64,000 bases of DNA from Shewanella algidipiscicola (GCF_003605125.1 NZ_QPQT01000007.1:124001-188000), one strand, 5' to 3'; positions 44,140-53,717 are shown, numbered from the stretch's first letter. Program-made: numbers and translations. Notes: generated from the sequence alone by a model not told the origin.

Positions 44140-45828
44140 ATGTTATCAGCACTGAAAAAATCATTGAGTAAATCGCTGTCTGGCGCCGAGTTGCAAGCCA
44201 ATGTGTTGGCGGGCTTAACCGTTGGTGTCATCGCGCTGCCCTTATCTATGGCACTGGCTATTGCTAGCGGTGTGCCGCCGCAGCATGGCCTGTATACCGC
44301 TATGGTCGCTGGGGCAATTATCGCCATTACCGGGGGCTCTAAAGTCAATATTTCGGGGCCAACAGCGGCCTTTGTGGTGATTTTGCTGCCGATAGTACAG
44401 CAGTTTGGCTTAGGCGGTTTGCTGCTGAGCGGTTTTATGGCGGGCATGATTTTAGTGCTGATGGGCATGGCGCGACTGGGTAGGCTGATTGAAATAGTGC
44501 CCTATCCTGTCACGATAGGCTTTACCGCTGGTATCGGGGTGGTGATCGCCACATTACAAATTAAAGACTTTTTTGGTCTGAGTGTGGCGCCTGTAGAAGG
44601 GCACTATTTACAACAGGTGTCGGCCATAGGCTCGGCATTTTCGAGTATCACTTGGCAGGAAACCTTAATTGGTACAATCACCTTAATGGTGTTATTGCTG
44701 TGGCCAAAGTTGCGTTCAAAAATACCGGCACACTTAGTGGCACTGACCGTTGGCGCCCTCGTGGCGTGGTTGTTAACCCAAGGGCTAACCGATTTTAGTG
44801 TGGCGACCATAGGTAGCCGTTTTCATTATGAAATTGCTGGGGTGGCAGGGCAAGGGATCCCGCCATTATTGCCCAGCTTTACCTGGCCATGGGCGCTGCC
44901 CGATGCCAGTGGCGCTCCCATAGGATTGAGTTTTGAGCTGATTAGGCAGCTGCTACCTTCAGCTATCACCATCGCCATATTAGGCGCATTAGAGTCTTTG
45001 TTATGTGCGGTGGTAGCCGATGGCATGTCGGGCAAACGGCATCACTCTAATGATGAACTGATTGGTCAGGGGATAGGTAACATGGTAGCGCCCCTGTTTG
45101 GGGGGATCCCAGCTACGGCGGCCATCGCCCGCACGGCGGCGAATGTGAAGGCGGGGGGGAGCTTGCCGCTGTCGGCCGTGGTGCATAGCGGGTTTATCTT
45201 ATTAAGCATCTTAATGTTGTCACCGTTATTGGCCTATATTCCGATGGCGTCGATGGCGGCGTTACTGTTAGTGGTTGCCTGGAATATGAGTGAGGCGCGC
45301 CATTTTATGCGCACGCTCAAGATCGCGCCTAGAGACGATGTGGTGATTTTACTCGCCTGTTTTTTACTGACAGTGTTATTTGATATGACCATTGCCGTTG
45401 CAGTCGGTATGGGGATGGCGGCGATATTGTTTATCCGCCGCAGCATTAGTTTGAGTGGTCCTAAAGCGATGAAGCTCGACCACGAACATTATGCGATTCC
45501 TGAGCAAGTGGTTATTTACGATATCGATGGGCCGCTGTTTTTTGGCTCGGCGCAAAAGGCGCTGCAAACCATCACGGCGGTACGCCCCGACGTACGAGTG
45601 GTGATTTTAGATATGTCCCATGTCACCTTGCTCGATATGAGTGCCATTGTCGCGATGGAATCGATAGCTCAGCAACTAGAGAGCAAAAATGTGGCGCTTA
45701 TCATTAACAATCTGCAGCCAAGAATGATCCTTAAATTACGTCGCGCAGGCATAAGAAAGCGTCAGGGGAAGGTGGCCTACGCGCGCCACCTTGAGGACAG
45801 TTTAACGCTCGCCAAACCCCTGTGCTAA
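44140..45828 (+). CDS. SulP-family anion transporter with STAS domain
   Basis: A 562-residue inner-membrane transporter. The membrane domain (about residues 15-415) starts with the SulP pattern NVLAGLTVGVIALPLSMALA, and contains NISGPTAAFVVIL and ESLLCAVVADGMSGKRHHSN. The C-terminal STAS domain (about 440-555; VVILDMSHVTLLDMSAIVAM) follows. Substrates in the family include sulfate, bicarbonate and, for the related DauA/YchM, C4-dicarboxylates. Which applies cannot be read; no carbonic anhydrase or sulfur genes adjoin. Single gene. Confidence 0.9.
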   Translation: MLSALKKSLSKSLSGAELQANVLAGLTVGVIALPLSMALAIASGVPPQHGLYTAMVAGAIIAITGGSKVNISGPTAAFVVILLPIVQQFGLGGLLLSGFMAGMILVLMGMARLGRLIEIVPYPVTIGFTAGIGVVIATLQIKDFFGLSVAPVEGHYLQQVSAIGSAFSSITWQETLIGTITLMVLLLWPKLRSKIPAHLVALTVGALVAWLLTQGLTDFSVATIGSRFHYEIAGVAGQGIPPLLPSFTWPWALPDASGAPIGLSFELIRQLLPSAITIAILGALESLLCAVVADGMSGKRHHSNDELIGQGIGNMVAPLFGGIPATAAIARTAANVKAGGSLPLSAVVHSGFILLSILMLSPLLAYIPMASMAALLLVVAWNMSEARHFMRTLKIAPRDDVVILLACFLLTVLFDMTIAVAVGMGMAAILFIRRSISLSGPKAMKLDHEHYAIPEQVVIYDIDGPLFFGSAQKALQTITAVRPDVRVVILDMSHVTLLDMSAIVAMESIAQQLESKNVALIINNLQPRMILKLRRAGIRKRQGKVAYARHLEDSLTLAKPLC

Positions 45829-46157
45829 TGGATTATATATCGCTTATGTTGCTGTTATGTAAGCTGTTTAATTCTACTTGTTCGCCGTTGTTGCAATGAA
45901 AGTCGGTTATTAATAATTAACTATTTAATGTTGCTAGTCGTTATCACTAATGTTATTTCTTGCGTCGCTGTAGTAGGATTCAGCATCTGCAACGCAAGTT
46001 GTTTGCAGGTTTATTGCAATAATAGCGGCATAAATTGGGTGTCACTCGGTTACCGGGCTGGTGAGCAATACGACCTTTAGCCAGTAGGCGGCTCAATATA
46101 AGTCACTGAAAATATATAATAATTATAACTTACTCATAAATATGGATGGTGATAACA
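45829..46157. other. Intergenic region upstream of the CstA-family gene
   Basis: About 330 bases of A/T-rich sequence with no gene; presumably the promoter. No clear CRP or other site. Confidence 0.35.
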
Positions 46158-47624
46158 ATGCTCATATTCTTTATTTGTATTGCGTTACTCATACTGGCCT
46201 ATAAATTTTACAGTCCCTTTGTAGAACGTCAGGCGGGTATCGATCCCAATGCAGAAACCCCGCAATCTCGTTTTAATGATGGTGTCGATTATGTCGAAGT
46301 TCATCCTGCTAAAGCTTTTTTAATTCAATTTCTGAACGTTGCTGGTGTGGGGCCGATTTTTGGTCCTATCTTAGGCGCGTTATATGGTCCTGTGGCGCTA
46401 GTCTGGATTGTACTGGGTAACATTATTGGTGGTGCGGTGCATGACTATTTCTCTGGTGTGTTAAGCATCAAAGAGGATGGCAAGAGTCTGCCTGAGATAG
46501 CTGGTCACTATTTTAATATTTACTTTAAAGGTGTAATGCTGCTCTTTACCGCCATGCTGCTGTTTTTTGTTGGCGTAGTGTTTATCATGAGTCCAGCGGG
46601 ATTGTTAAGTAATCTGGATTTTTTCAAAGACACTATTTTTGCCAATAATACCTTCTGGGTATTATTGATCTTGGGGTATTACTTCCTCGCGACCTTACTG
46701 CCTATCGATAAAATCATCACTAAACTTTACCCATTCTTCGGGCTATTAATGATTGTAATGACAGTATCGATTGCGGTGGCATTGCTGTTTAATGCCCCAC
46801 AACTACCAGAGATGGGCGATATATTTGCTTACTTCGATCACAGCCATTACAACAACGATCTATTGGCCCCCAACCCTGATGGTTTACCTGTTTGGCCACT
46901 GTTGTTTGTGACCATTACTTGTGGCGCGATCAGTGGTTTCCACTCGACTCAGGCACCTATCATGGCGCGCTGTCTAACCAATGAAAAATATGTGCGTCCA
47001 GTGTACTACGGCGCAATGATGTCAGAAGGTATTGTGGCGTGCGTATGGGCAATGGCGGGTATTGCCGCATTCCCTGGTGGCTATGTTGAGCTAAAAAGCA
47101 TTCTCGATGCTGGCGGCCCAGGCTTAGTGGTTAATCAGGTGGCGTCCACTTACTTAGGGGTTGCTGGTGGTATTATGGCGATTATTGCCGTGGCGGTGTT
47201 TCCTATCACCTCGGGTGATACAGCATTTCGCTCACTGCGATTAACCATTATCGATGCGTTTAAGATCCCACAAAGTATTCGTAATCGTCTCTTGGTGGCC
47301 TTGCCTATTCTGGTTATTGCTTACTTTATGACGAAAATAGACTTTTCTCTGATCTGGCGTTATTTTGCTTTCTCTAACATGCTGTTATCGACCAGTGTAT
47401 TGTGGCTAGCGACTAAATATCTGTTTGATCGTGGCACCATCCACTGGATCGTGAGTTTACCCGCTATCGTGGGGACCAGTGTAACCGTCTCTTATATCGC
47501 TACAGCTGGTATCGGGTTAGGGCTTGAGCAGTCATTAAGTCAGCCCATAGGTATTGCGGCAGGGGTGATCTCCTTGGTTGGTATTATCATCGCAGACAGA
47601 AGACGTAAGGTCGCCATTGCATAA
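46158..47624 (+). CDS. CstA-family peptide/pyruvate-type transporter
   Basis: A 488-residue inner-membrane protein with about 13 hydrophobic segments. It belongs to the carbon-starvation CstA/BtsT family. Hallmarks include NVAGVGPIFGPILGALYGP, GNIIGGAVHDYFSG, GFHSTQAPIMARC and PITSGDTAFRSLR. E. coli CstA and BtsT take up peptides and pyruvate. At under 500 residues this is the shorter subgroup. The ATG at 46158 is preferred (GGTGAT upstream); the GTG four codons earlier at 46146 is less well placed. Single gene with a strong terminator. Confidence 0.88.
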   Translation: MLIFFICIALLILAYKFYSPFVERQAGIDPNAETPQSRFNDGVDYVEVHPAKAFLIQFLNVAGVGPIFGPILGALYGPVALVWIVLGNIIGGAVHDYFSGVLSIKEDGKSLPEIAGHYFNIYFKGVMLLFTAMLLFFVGVVFIMSPAGLLSNLDFFKDTIFANNTFWVLLILGYYFLATLLPIDKIITKLYPFFGLLMIVMTVSIAVALLFNAPQLPEMGDIFAYFDHSHYNNDLLAPNPDGLPVWPLLFVTITCGAISGFHSTQAPIMARCLTNEKYVRPVYYGAMMSEGIVACVWAMAGIAAFPGGYVELKSILDAGGPGLVVNQVASTYLGVAGGIMAIIAVAVFPITSGDTAFRSLRLTIIDAFKIPQSIRNRLLVALPILVIAYFMTKIDFSLIWRYFAFSNMLLSTSVLWLATKYLFDRGTIHWIVSLPAIVGTSVTVSYIATAGIGLGLEQSLSQPIGIAAGVISLVGIIIADRRRKVAIA

Positions 47625-47648
47625 GCAGTCTGAGTGACTCTCGTTAAC

Positions 47649-47680
47649 AACCGCTCCATGTTGCATGGGGCGGTTTTTTT
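47649..47680 (+). terminator. Rho-independent terminator of the CstA-family gene
   Basis: 12-bp stem AACCGCTCCATG / CATGGGGCGGTT with a TTG loop, followed by TTTTT. Confidence 0.9.
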
Positions 47681-47693
47681 ATGTCTAGTATGA

Positions 47694-48326
47694 TTAAAAT
47701 ACAGTGGGGCGGGTTAAGTCGAACCGCAGCGCTTCTGAAATGCCGTAATAGGCCGATGGGCCACCGGCCCGCAGTATTGGCTCGGCCAGCGCGGTTTGAT
47801 ACACTCCCTGAGCGTCAAGCAGATGCGGCGCAATATGCACAGCAACCACCTCGCCAAGGACTAACCAAGTATTAATTTTGTCCCCATTAGCCGCCTGCAG
47901 TTGAATGCATTGCGCTAGTTTACACTCAAAATTCACTGGGCTTTGTGCCACCCTATCTGCCGCCACGAGAACGCCCGGGACGGGAGTTAACCCAGCAAAC
48001 TCAAACTCATCGCGCCCATGGGGTAACGCCGCCGAAGTTTGGTTCATCTGCTCGGCCAAGGGGCGCGTGGCCAAGTTCCAGACAAATTCACCCGTATCGA
48101 CAATATTGGCCACGCTGTCTTTATAGCCGACGCTGGCAAAGCCGATGATGGGCGGATGATAGTTAAAGCAGTTAAAAAAACTATAAGGTGCCAGATTGCG
48201 GCGACCTTGGGCATTGCGTGAGGCGATCCACCCAATAGGGCGTGGGCCTATAATGGCGTTTAAGGGGTCATGGGCTAGACCGTGGCCGTTGCGAGGTTCG
48301 TAATAGTAGCGCTCACCTGTACTCAT
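47694..48326 (-). CDS. Flavin reductase-like (FMN-binding split barrel) protein
   Basis: A 210-residue cytosolic protein of the flavin-reductase/DIM6-NTAB family. The FMN-binding pattern PLNAIIGPRPIGWIASRNAQ then NLAPYSFFNCFNYHPPIIGF is characteristic, followed by FVWNLATRPLAEQMNQTSA. Members use FMN for reductions or supply reduced flavin. I chose the ATG at 48326, with AGGTG upstream; the open frame reaches 48359. It is divergent from ppiB. The substrate is unknown. Confidence 0.87.
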   Translation of the reverse strand: MSTGERYYYEPRNGHGLAHDPLNAIIGPRPIGWIASRNAQGRRNLAPYSFFNCFNYHPPIIGFASVGYKDSVANIVDTGEFVWNLATRPLAEQMNQTSAALPHGRDEFEFAGLTPVPGVLVAADRVAQSPVNFECKLAQCIQLQAANGDKINTWLVLGEVVAVHIAPHLLDAQGVYQTALAEPILRAGGPSAYYGISEALRFDLTRPTVF

Positions 48327-48497
48327 ATTGCACCTGAAGTTATTGCCAGTAAGGATCATTTAAGCGCCAATTACGACCAAATACAAACCTTCTCGGACTA
48401 TTTAGTCCAGTGGGTTACCGGTTTTTTGGGGAGTCGTTCTCGCTATCAGGGGGCTGGGTTATACTCGCTGATACCTAATGTCAAAGGAGACGTTTTA

Positions 48498-48995
48498 ATG
48501 ATTATTTTGACCACCAATTTGGGCGATATTGAGATTGAACTCGATATGCAGCGCGCGCCGATCAGCAGTAAAAACTTTCTCAAATATTGCCAAGAGGGAT
48601 TTTTTGAGGGAACCATTTTTCATCGAGTGATCAAAGGTTTTATGATCCAGGGTGGCGGTTTTAGCGTCGATATGCAGGAGAAATCAACGCGGGCGGCTAT
48701 CGTTAATGAAGCCAATCGTGGTCTTAGTAATGTTAAAGGCACCATTGCCATGGCGCGTACCGATGCGCCGCATTCAGCCACTGCCGAGTTTTTTATTAAT
48801 CTTGCCGATAATACCTTTTTGGATCATGTCGCTACGACCAATGTCGGTTGGGGATATGCGGTGTTTGGTCGCGTAAACGCGGGCATGAATGTGGTCAATC
48901 AAATTGCCCAGCAAAAGACCCAGTCGCAAGGCGAGTATGATGATGTTCCAGTCAAGCCCATAGTGATTGAAAGGGTCACCATTATGAATCCATAA
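48498..48995 (+). CDS. ppiB: Cytosolic cyclophilin-type peptidyl-prolyl isomerase
   Basis: A 165-residue cyclophilin catalysing cis-trans isomerisation of X-Pro bonds, equal in length to E. coli PpiB (164). Active-site pieces are intact: FHRVIKGFMIQGGG (catalytic Arg), AMARTDAPHSATAEFFIN and FGRVNAGMNVV. There is no signal peptide, so it is cytosolic. The ATG at 48498 has AAAGGAG eight bases upstream; the open frame back to 48282 overlaps the divergent gene and is spurious. Confidence 0.95.
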   Translation: MIILTTNLGDIEIELDMQRAPISSKNFLKYCQEGFFEGTIFHRVIKGFMIQGGGFSVDMQEKSTRAAIVNEANRGLSNVKGTIAMARTDAPHSATAEFFINLADNTFLDHVATTNVGWGYAVFGRVNAGMNVVNQIAQQKTQSQGEYDDVPVKPIVIERVTIMNP

Positions 48996-49080
48996 GGCGG
49001 TGTCTGAGCTAGATTGACGGTAATGCAATCAAGCTGTGAGGTGGGGCACAGTTTTCTGTTTACGACTCCTTTAAGGTAAT

Positions 49081-49104
49081 AGTTATTGGCGCACGCCAAT
49101 AACT
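49081..49104. repeat. Perfect inverted repeat downstream of ppiB
   Basis: AGTTATTGGCG-CA-CGCCAATAACT, 11-bp arms. There is no T run, so it is not a classical terminator; an operator or mRNA-stabilising hairpin is possible. Confidence 0.6.
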
Positions 49105-49239
49105 TGCCGGCTAACATCACTTATTTCATTCCTTGAGATTGGCATCATTTTTACTCATACATGGTTGATATTGTTTGTAAATCTAGTGGGTAAGATGGGG
49201 TGTTGTAGGCATAAGATAGATAATTAATGAGGTTGTTTT

Positions 49240-49536
49240 ATGCCTAGACCCAAAAAATGTCGCCGTCTGTCATCTTGCGTACCTTGCAGCATGTTTAAGC
49301 CTAATGGTATGCCCGCGGTTGAGCTGACGAAAATACAGCTCGAGGCCGATGAATTTGAAGCGTTAAATTTAGGTGATGTGCAAAAGTTGAGTCAACTCGA
49401 TGCCGCCGCCTTAATGGGGGTGTCGAGACAAACCTTTGGTAACTTATTAGCCAGTGCGCGTAAAAAAGTCGCTACGGCCATAACTCAAGGCCATGCTTTG
49501 TTACTTCCTCAACCGATAGATAGGGAACCATTATGA
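49240..49536 (+). CDS. DUF134 family DNA-binding protein
   Basis: A 98-residue protein with the DUF134 pattern: MPRPKKCRRL at the N-terminus, two cysteines (SSCVPCSMFKPNG), then the conserved LEADEFEALNLGD and a sigma-factor-like helix-turn-helix (DAAALMGVSRQTFGNLLASA). It probably acts as a small regulator. It overlaps the following NifX-like gene by 4 bases (ATGA), an arrangement commonly seen for DUF134. Function is not established. Confidence 0.88.
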   Translation: MPRPKKCRRLSSCVPCSMFKPNGMPAVELTKIQLEADEFEALNLGDVQKLSQLDAAALMGVSRQTFGNLLASARKKVATAITQGHALLLPQPIDREPL

Positions 49537-50030
49537 TTATTGCATTGCCGATGAGCCGAGGCCGGCTTGCCACCCATTTTACTAAAGCGCCGTTGATTGG
49601 TTTTTTTAACCAATATCATCAGCTAATCACAACTGTAGAGAACCCCGCATTGGCTGGCGGATGTAGCGCTAAAAAAGCCCTGTTAAATCTGATCGGCGCG
49701 CAAAAAACCGCTATCGTTATCGTACAACATATTGGCGAACGTATGCTGGGTAAGTTGTTAGATGCGGGGATCAGTGTGAGCAAAGGCGATAGCTGTGACA
49801 GTATTGAGACCCTGCTTACCAATAGCTTGGATGTCAATCGACGTATGGTTGATGCATCCCAAGGACGGGCCTCACTTCATCATGCCAAGAAAGGCGGTTG
49901 CTGCGCCAGCAGCGGTGCTTGCGGTTGCGGGCAGAGCAAGCCTGATCAAGCCGCGCCATTATTGGCTCGAGTTGAGCCAATGAGTAACCTTGTGGCAAGT
50001 TATTCAAGGTTACGACCCGCAGGCAAGTAA
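49533..50030 (+). CDS. NifX/NafY-type (dinitrogenase FeMo-cofactor binding-like) protein
   Basis: A 165-residue protein whose first 105 residues have the NifX/NifB-C-terminal fold pattern: IALPMSRGRLATHFTKAPLI, then NPALAGGCSAKKALLNLIGA and VIVQHIGERMLGKLLDAGIS. In non-nitrogen-fixing bacteria such proteins are of unknown role and may bind metal clusters. The tail has a Cys-rich metal-binding-like segment (GGCCASSGACGCG, about 127-139). Translationally coupled to the DUF134 gene. No nif genes are nearby. Confidence 0.85.
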   Translation: MIIALPMSRGRLATHFTKAPLIGFFNQYHQLITTVENPALAGGCSAKKALLNLIGAQKTAIVIVQHIGERMLGKLLDAGISVSKGDSCDSIETLLTNSLDVNRRMVDASQGRASLHHAKKGGCCASSGACGCGQSKPDQAAPLLARVEPMSNLVASYSRLRPAGK

Positions 50031-50151
50031 CTCTTTGTTATTGTCTATTGGCAGTTAATGCAGCGCATAAAGCTGCATTAACTCACTATCTGTCCAGCTT
50101 TAGTTTGTTATTAGACTATTTCATACTGGGTGAACCCTGCATCCATTTAAT

Positions 50152-50487
50152 CTAGTCCAACATCTGATAGGGGCGAGCTATCGCCTCGTTAACATCCCTT
50201 ATCGAAAACACCTTAGCAAAGCGGCCAAAAGCTTGCCCATAAAAATAGAGCTCTACCACTGGCAGGCTAAACACATGATACGCAGCGGCAATAGCCGGGT
50301 GTCTCTGGCAGTCGATATAAGCCCATTTCATTTGGTTAAACTCATCACGTAGCATGTCACCTATTCGCGGTTTAATGCTCTGACAAACCCCGCAATGGGG
50401 AGCGCCAAACAGTAATAGCACGGCGTTATTTTGTTGCAATAACAGCTTAAGTTCTGCGGCAGAGTGGATCTCAATTGGAGCGGACAT
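50152..50487 (-). CDS. Thioredoxin-family protein with CGVC active site
   Basis: A 111-residue cytosolic thioredoxin-fold protein. The active site is HCGVCQSIKP (CxxC at about 32-35), and the cis-proline loop SLPVVEL is present. The central Gly-Val pair differs from classical CGPC thioredoxin. There is no signal peptide. It stands alone, divergent from nnrS. The partner is unknown. Confidence 0.88.
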   Translation of the reverse strand: MSAPIEIHSAAELKLLLQQNNAVLLLFGAPHCGVCQSIKPRIGDMLRDEFNQMKWAYIDCQRHPAIAAAYHVFSLPVVELYFYGQAFGRFAKVFSIRDVNEAIARPYQMLD

Positions 50488-50903
50488 CTTGATTGACCTT
50501 ATGTATTCAAAAAGGCGATATAAGCCAGTATCGCTGGGGTAATCACCTGAAGCTAACTACCTATAAAGCGGTATTTTTATCGCATATCTTAGCGTAATTG
50601 CCCTAGGTAGATCACACTTCTCTATTTAGGAAAGTTTATCGGTTGTCGCTTGCGTCTGCTGTGGTTACACTGAAATTATAAGTTGTATTTATAATGTTTG
50701 TTTTGGTTGTCGTTATCGCCATACACACAGGTGAGTTTGATGTGAATTAGTCAGCATTTATAGCGTTAATCATGGAGTCAGAGTCACGTGAGTAAGTTTA
50801 TCACTCAGTCGTTCCGCTTATGCGCCGTTATTCATGGGCAGATGTTATTAGGCTAAGTGACCTTGAATCAGTCAATTATGTTAGATGTTAAATTGGAAAA
50901 GTC
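50488..50903. other. Upstream region of nnrS
   Basis: About 415 bases between divergent genes. Apart from a candidate NsrR site it contains the inverted repeat TGAGT-N8-ACTCA (50789-50806) and no gene. Confidence 0.4.
50680..50702 (+). promoter_or_regulatory. Candidate NsrR (nitric oxide repressor) site
   Basis: The 23-mer matches the gammaproteobacterial NsrR consensus (AAGATGYATTT-N-AAATRCATCTT) at about 17 of 22 informative positions, with the left arm nearly perfect. It is about 200 bases before nnrS, so the transcript would need a long leader. nnrS is a usual NsrR target in relatives. Confidence 0.4.
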
Positions 50904-52115
50904 ATGTTGAATATCGATGATCCGCGTGAAACAGAGCAAACAGCCGCAATATGGCGTTTAGGTTTTCGGCCGTTTTTCCTAGGAGGAGCCGTGATCGCCA
51001 CCTTGTACATTCCCTTATGGTTGGTGGCCTGGTTTTTACCGCAATTTAGTCTATTCCCTAGTCAATTTTGGCTTAAGGTGGTGCCATTATGGTGGCATCC
51101 CCATGAGATGCTATTTGGTTTCGCGTTGGCCATTGTCTGTGGTTTCTTGCTGACATCGGTGCAAACGTGGACCAACCAACCTAGCTTAAAAGGACGCCCA
51201 CTAGCGTTGACATTCGCGTGTTGGCTGATGGCGCGGTTATTGTTGTTACTGCCTATGGCGCTGCCGCTATGGCTCCCCGCGTTATTTGATTCACTGTTTT
51301 TAGCCATCACGGCGATGACCTTATGGCGCTGTATATATAAAGTGAAGCAGTGGCATAACATCGGCTTCCCTATCATGTTATTGCTTGCTTTAGTGATTAA
51401 TTTACTCAGTTACTATGCGCTCAGTGAGCGTAACTTCAGCTTAAGTCAGCAGATTTGGCAGGCGATGCTATGGTGGCTGGGGCTGTTGATCACCATAGTG
51501 GGTGGGCGTGTTATTCCCTTCTTTACGGCTATGCGAATTAAGCTGCCTAAGCCTAATCCTATCGTGATCTTAGACCGCTGCCTTATCCTGTTGATGTTGG
51601 CACTTGTGCTGCAAGCGATGGTTAAGGTCTTACCAGCTAATATCGAGCAAGGTTTGCTGGTCGTTGCCGCCTTGCTGCATTTGGTGCGCTGGTCCCGTTG
51701 GTATCCCCATAAAACCTTGGGTGAATCTTTATTATGGTCGCTGCACAGCGCTTACTTATTCTTGCCAATTACCTTGGCCGCTCTGGCGTGGAACATCGAT
51801 GATGAGAATGCTTATCGTCAACTATTACACCTGTTTGCCATAGGTACACTCGCTGGCATCTGTTTGTCGATGATCTCTCGGGTGTCGTTGGGTCACACTA
51901 GTCGCAATATTTATCAGGGGCCCAATATGACTCTCGCCTTTGTAGGGCTAATCATGGCGGCGTTGCTGCGTGCGGTCCTGCCACTGTTGTGGCCGCAATA
52001 TGCGCAGACTTGGCTGTGGTTGGCGGCGGGGTGTTGGACTGTCTCCTTCGGGCTGTTTGTGTGGTTTTATGTGCCGATCCTCACCCAGCCTAGGATCGAT
52101 GGGCGCCCCGGGTAG
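50904..52115 (+). CDS. nnrS: NnrS family haem/copper membrane protein (nitrosative stress)
   Basis: A 403-residue inner-membrane protein with about 12 membrane segments. NnrS proteins contain haem and copper and protect against nitric-oxide stress. Family blocks are clear: WRLGFRPFFLGGA at the N-terminus, WWHPHEMLFGFALAIVCGFL with the conserved HEM motif, GGRVIPFFTAMRI, and HLFAIGTLAGICLSMISRVSLGHT. nrfA follows 52 bases downstream in the same direction. Since NrfA also handles nitric oxide, the pair makes sense as one unit for nitrite and NO. Confidence 0.93.
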   Translation: MLNIDDPRETEQTAAIWRLGFRPFFLGGAVIATLYIPLWLVAWFLPQFSLFPSQFWLKVVPLWWHPHEMLFGFALAIVCGFLLTSVQTWTNQPSLKGRPLALTFACWLMARLLLLLPMALPLWLPALFDSLFLAITAMTLWRCIYKVKQWHNIGFPIMLLLALVINLLSYYALSERNFSLSQQIWQAMLWWLGLLITIVGGRVIPFFTAMRIKLPKPNPIVILDRCLILLMLALVLQAMVKVLPANIEQGLLVVAALLHLVRWSRWYPHKTLGESLLWSLHSAYLFLPITLAALAWNIDDENAYRQLLHLFAIGTLAGICLSMISRVSLGHTSRNIYQGPNMTLAFVGLIMAALLRAVLPLLWPQYAQTWLWLAAGCWTVSFGLFVWFYVPILTQPRIDGRPG

Positions 52116-52167
52116 GAGGCGCTGCTCAATATTTGTATTAAACGTAGTTAAAGAAGGATGATTTATA

Positions 52168-53577
52168 ATGTTGTTTAATAAGGGTTTATTTAGCTCCACC
52201 CTAGGGCGAAACAAAGGGTTGTTATTAACGCTATTGGGTAGTGTTATGTGGATAAGCTATGGCTACGCCCAGACAGAGTCGGCCAGCCCTAAAGCGATGC
52301 AGGCTAAGTTTCCTAATCAATATATGAGTTGGGCGGCGACATCAGAGCAGGAGGAGCGAACCGATATGTTGGCCAGCTACCCCGCTGCTATTGTTTTATG
52401 GGCCGGCTCTGCATATGCCAAAGAATATCACAGCCCTCGTGGTCATCATTTTGCGGTGGCGGATGTGAGCCATACCCTACGTACTGGCGTGGCGCCAGCT
52501 GCTGGGGAAAAAGGCCTATCGGCGAGTTGCTGGACCTGCAAATCACCGGATGTGCCAAGATTAATCGATAAGCTGGGAGTTGAAGGTTTTTCGGCGCAAA
52601 ACTTTACCGATCTCGGCACCGAAATGAACAGCGTGGTGTATTGTACTGATTGCCATGTTAACGGCTCTGCCGAATTAAGCTTACCACGTCCCCACGCTCA
52701 AGATGCCATGGCTAAGGTGCACCTGCCCTTTGATAAACAGGACAGCAATATGCAAGGGGCTCAAGTGTGTGGCCAATGTCATGTGACCTACTATTTCCAA
52801 CCAGAGCGCAGTAATAAAGTCAATATTCCGTGGATATTTGGTAGCACAGCTGACCTTATCGAGAAGTATTATGATGCGCGTCGTTTTTATGAGTGGATCC
52901 ACCCAGTATCGAAAACCCCTATTTTAAAAGCGCGCCATCCTGAATTTGAGCATTGGAGCCGCAGCCAACATGCTGAGGTTGGGGTCACCTGTATTAGCTG
53001 CCATATGCCACCGGCAAAGGACGCTACGGGGCAGGAGTTCACGAATCATCAAGTGAGTGACGCATTAGCCAATTATGAGCAAGTGTGTCAAGACTGTCAT
53101 GGTAATAAATCAGCGTTAGTGGACAGCTTGCAACAGGCTAAGACGCAAATAGATGCCAAGGCTCGTGAGGTAGAAGGTTTGTTGGTGAAGGCGCATTATG
53201 AAGCTGGTGCTGCATGGGAAGCGGGGGCAAACTGGGCCATGATGAATGATGCCATCATGGCTATTCGACATTCACAATGGCGCTGGGACTTTGCCATGTC
53301 GTCACACGGCATATATGCCCATAACCCTGAAGAGGGCAACGAGTTGCTCGATAAGGCGATTGTTCAGGCTAATGAGGCACGCCGCCATTTGGCTGCAGTG
53401 TTGAAAGAGCTAGCCGTTACCCAAGTCAACTATCCTGATATATCGACGAAACAGACTGCTCAGCAGGCTGTAGGCATAGATTTAGATAAGTTGACCGAAG
53501 AGAAACAGGCGTTTATTAAACAAGAGATTGATGAGCACTGGCCAGCAGTGAGCCATCATGGTTACTCAATCGATTAA
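52168..53577 (+). CDS. nrfA: Ammonia-forming cytochrome c nitrite reductase NrfA
   Basis: Periplasmic pentahaem enzyme reducing nitrite to ammonium with six electrons. The catalytic haem has the diagnostic Lys ligand, CWTCK (121-125). Four CxxCH haems follow at 159, 201, 275 and 307. A signal peptide ends near YGYAQTE (residue 35). The length of 469 is usual. No nrfB, nrfC, nrfD or nrfH adjoins, so electrons must come from a general donor such as CymA. AAGGATGATTTATA precedes the ATG. A strong terminator follows. Confidence 0.97.
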   Translation: MLFNKGLFSSTLGRNKGLLLTLLGSVMWISYGYAQTESASPKAMQAKFPNQYMSWAATSEQEERTDMLASYPAAIVLWAGSAYAKEYHSPRGHHFAVADVSHTLRTGVAPAAGEKGLSASCWTCKSPDVPRLIDKLGVEGFSAQNFTDLGTEMNSVVYCTDCHVNGSAELSLPRPHAQDAMAKVHLPFDKQDSNMQGAQVCGQCHVTYYFQPERSNKVNIPWIFGSTADLIEKYYDARRFYEWIHPVSKTPILKARHPEFEHWSRSQHAEVGVTCISCHMPPAKDATGQEFTNHQVSDALANYEQVCQDCHGNKSALVDSLQQAKTQIDAKAREVEGLLVKAHYEAGAAWEAGANWAMMNDAIMAIRHSQWRWDFAMSSHGIYAHNPEEGNELLDKAIVQANEARRHLAAVLKELAVTQVNYPDISTKQTAQQAVGIDLDKLTEEKQAFIKQEIDEHWPAVSHHGYSID

Positions 53578-53717
53578 TCTGAGTGCGTTATTGGCATTAA
53601 TTATGGCTATGGACAATCACCCATCTGAAGCGATTAACTATGGTGACTTATGTATAGTCATTCAAGTTTATAGCCATTAAAGATGGGGGGAGCTTGCCAA
53701 GGGGGAATACCGATAAG

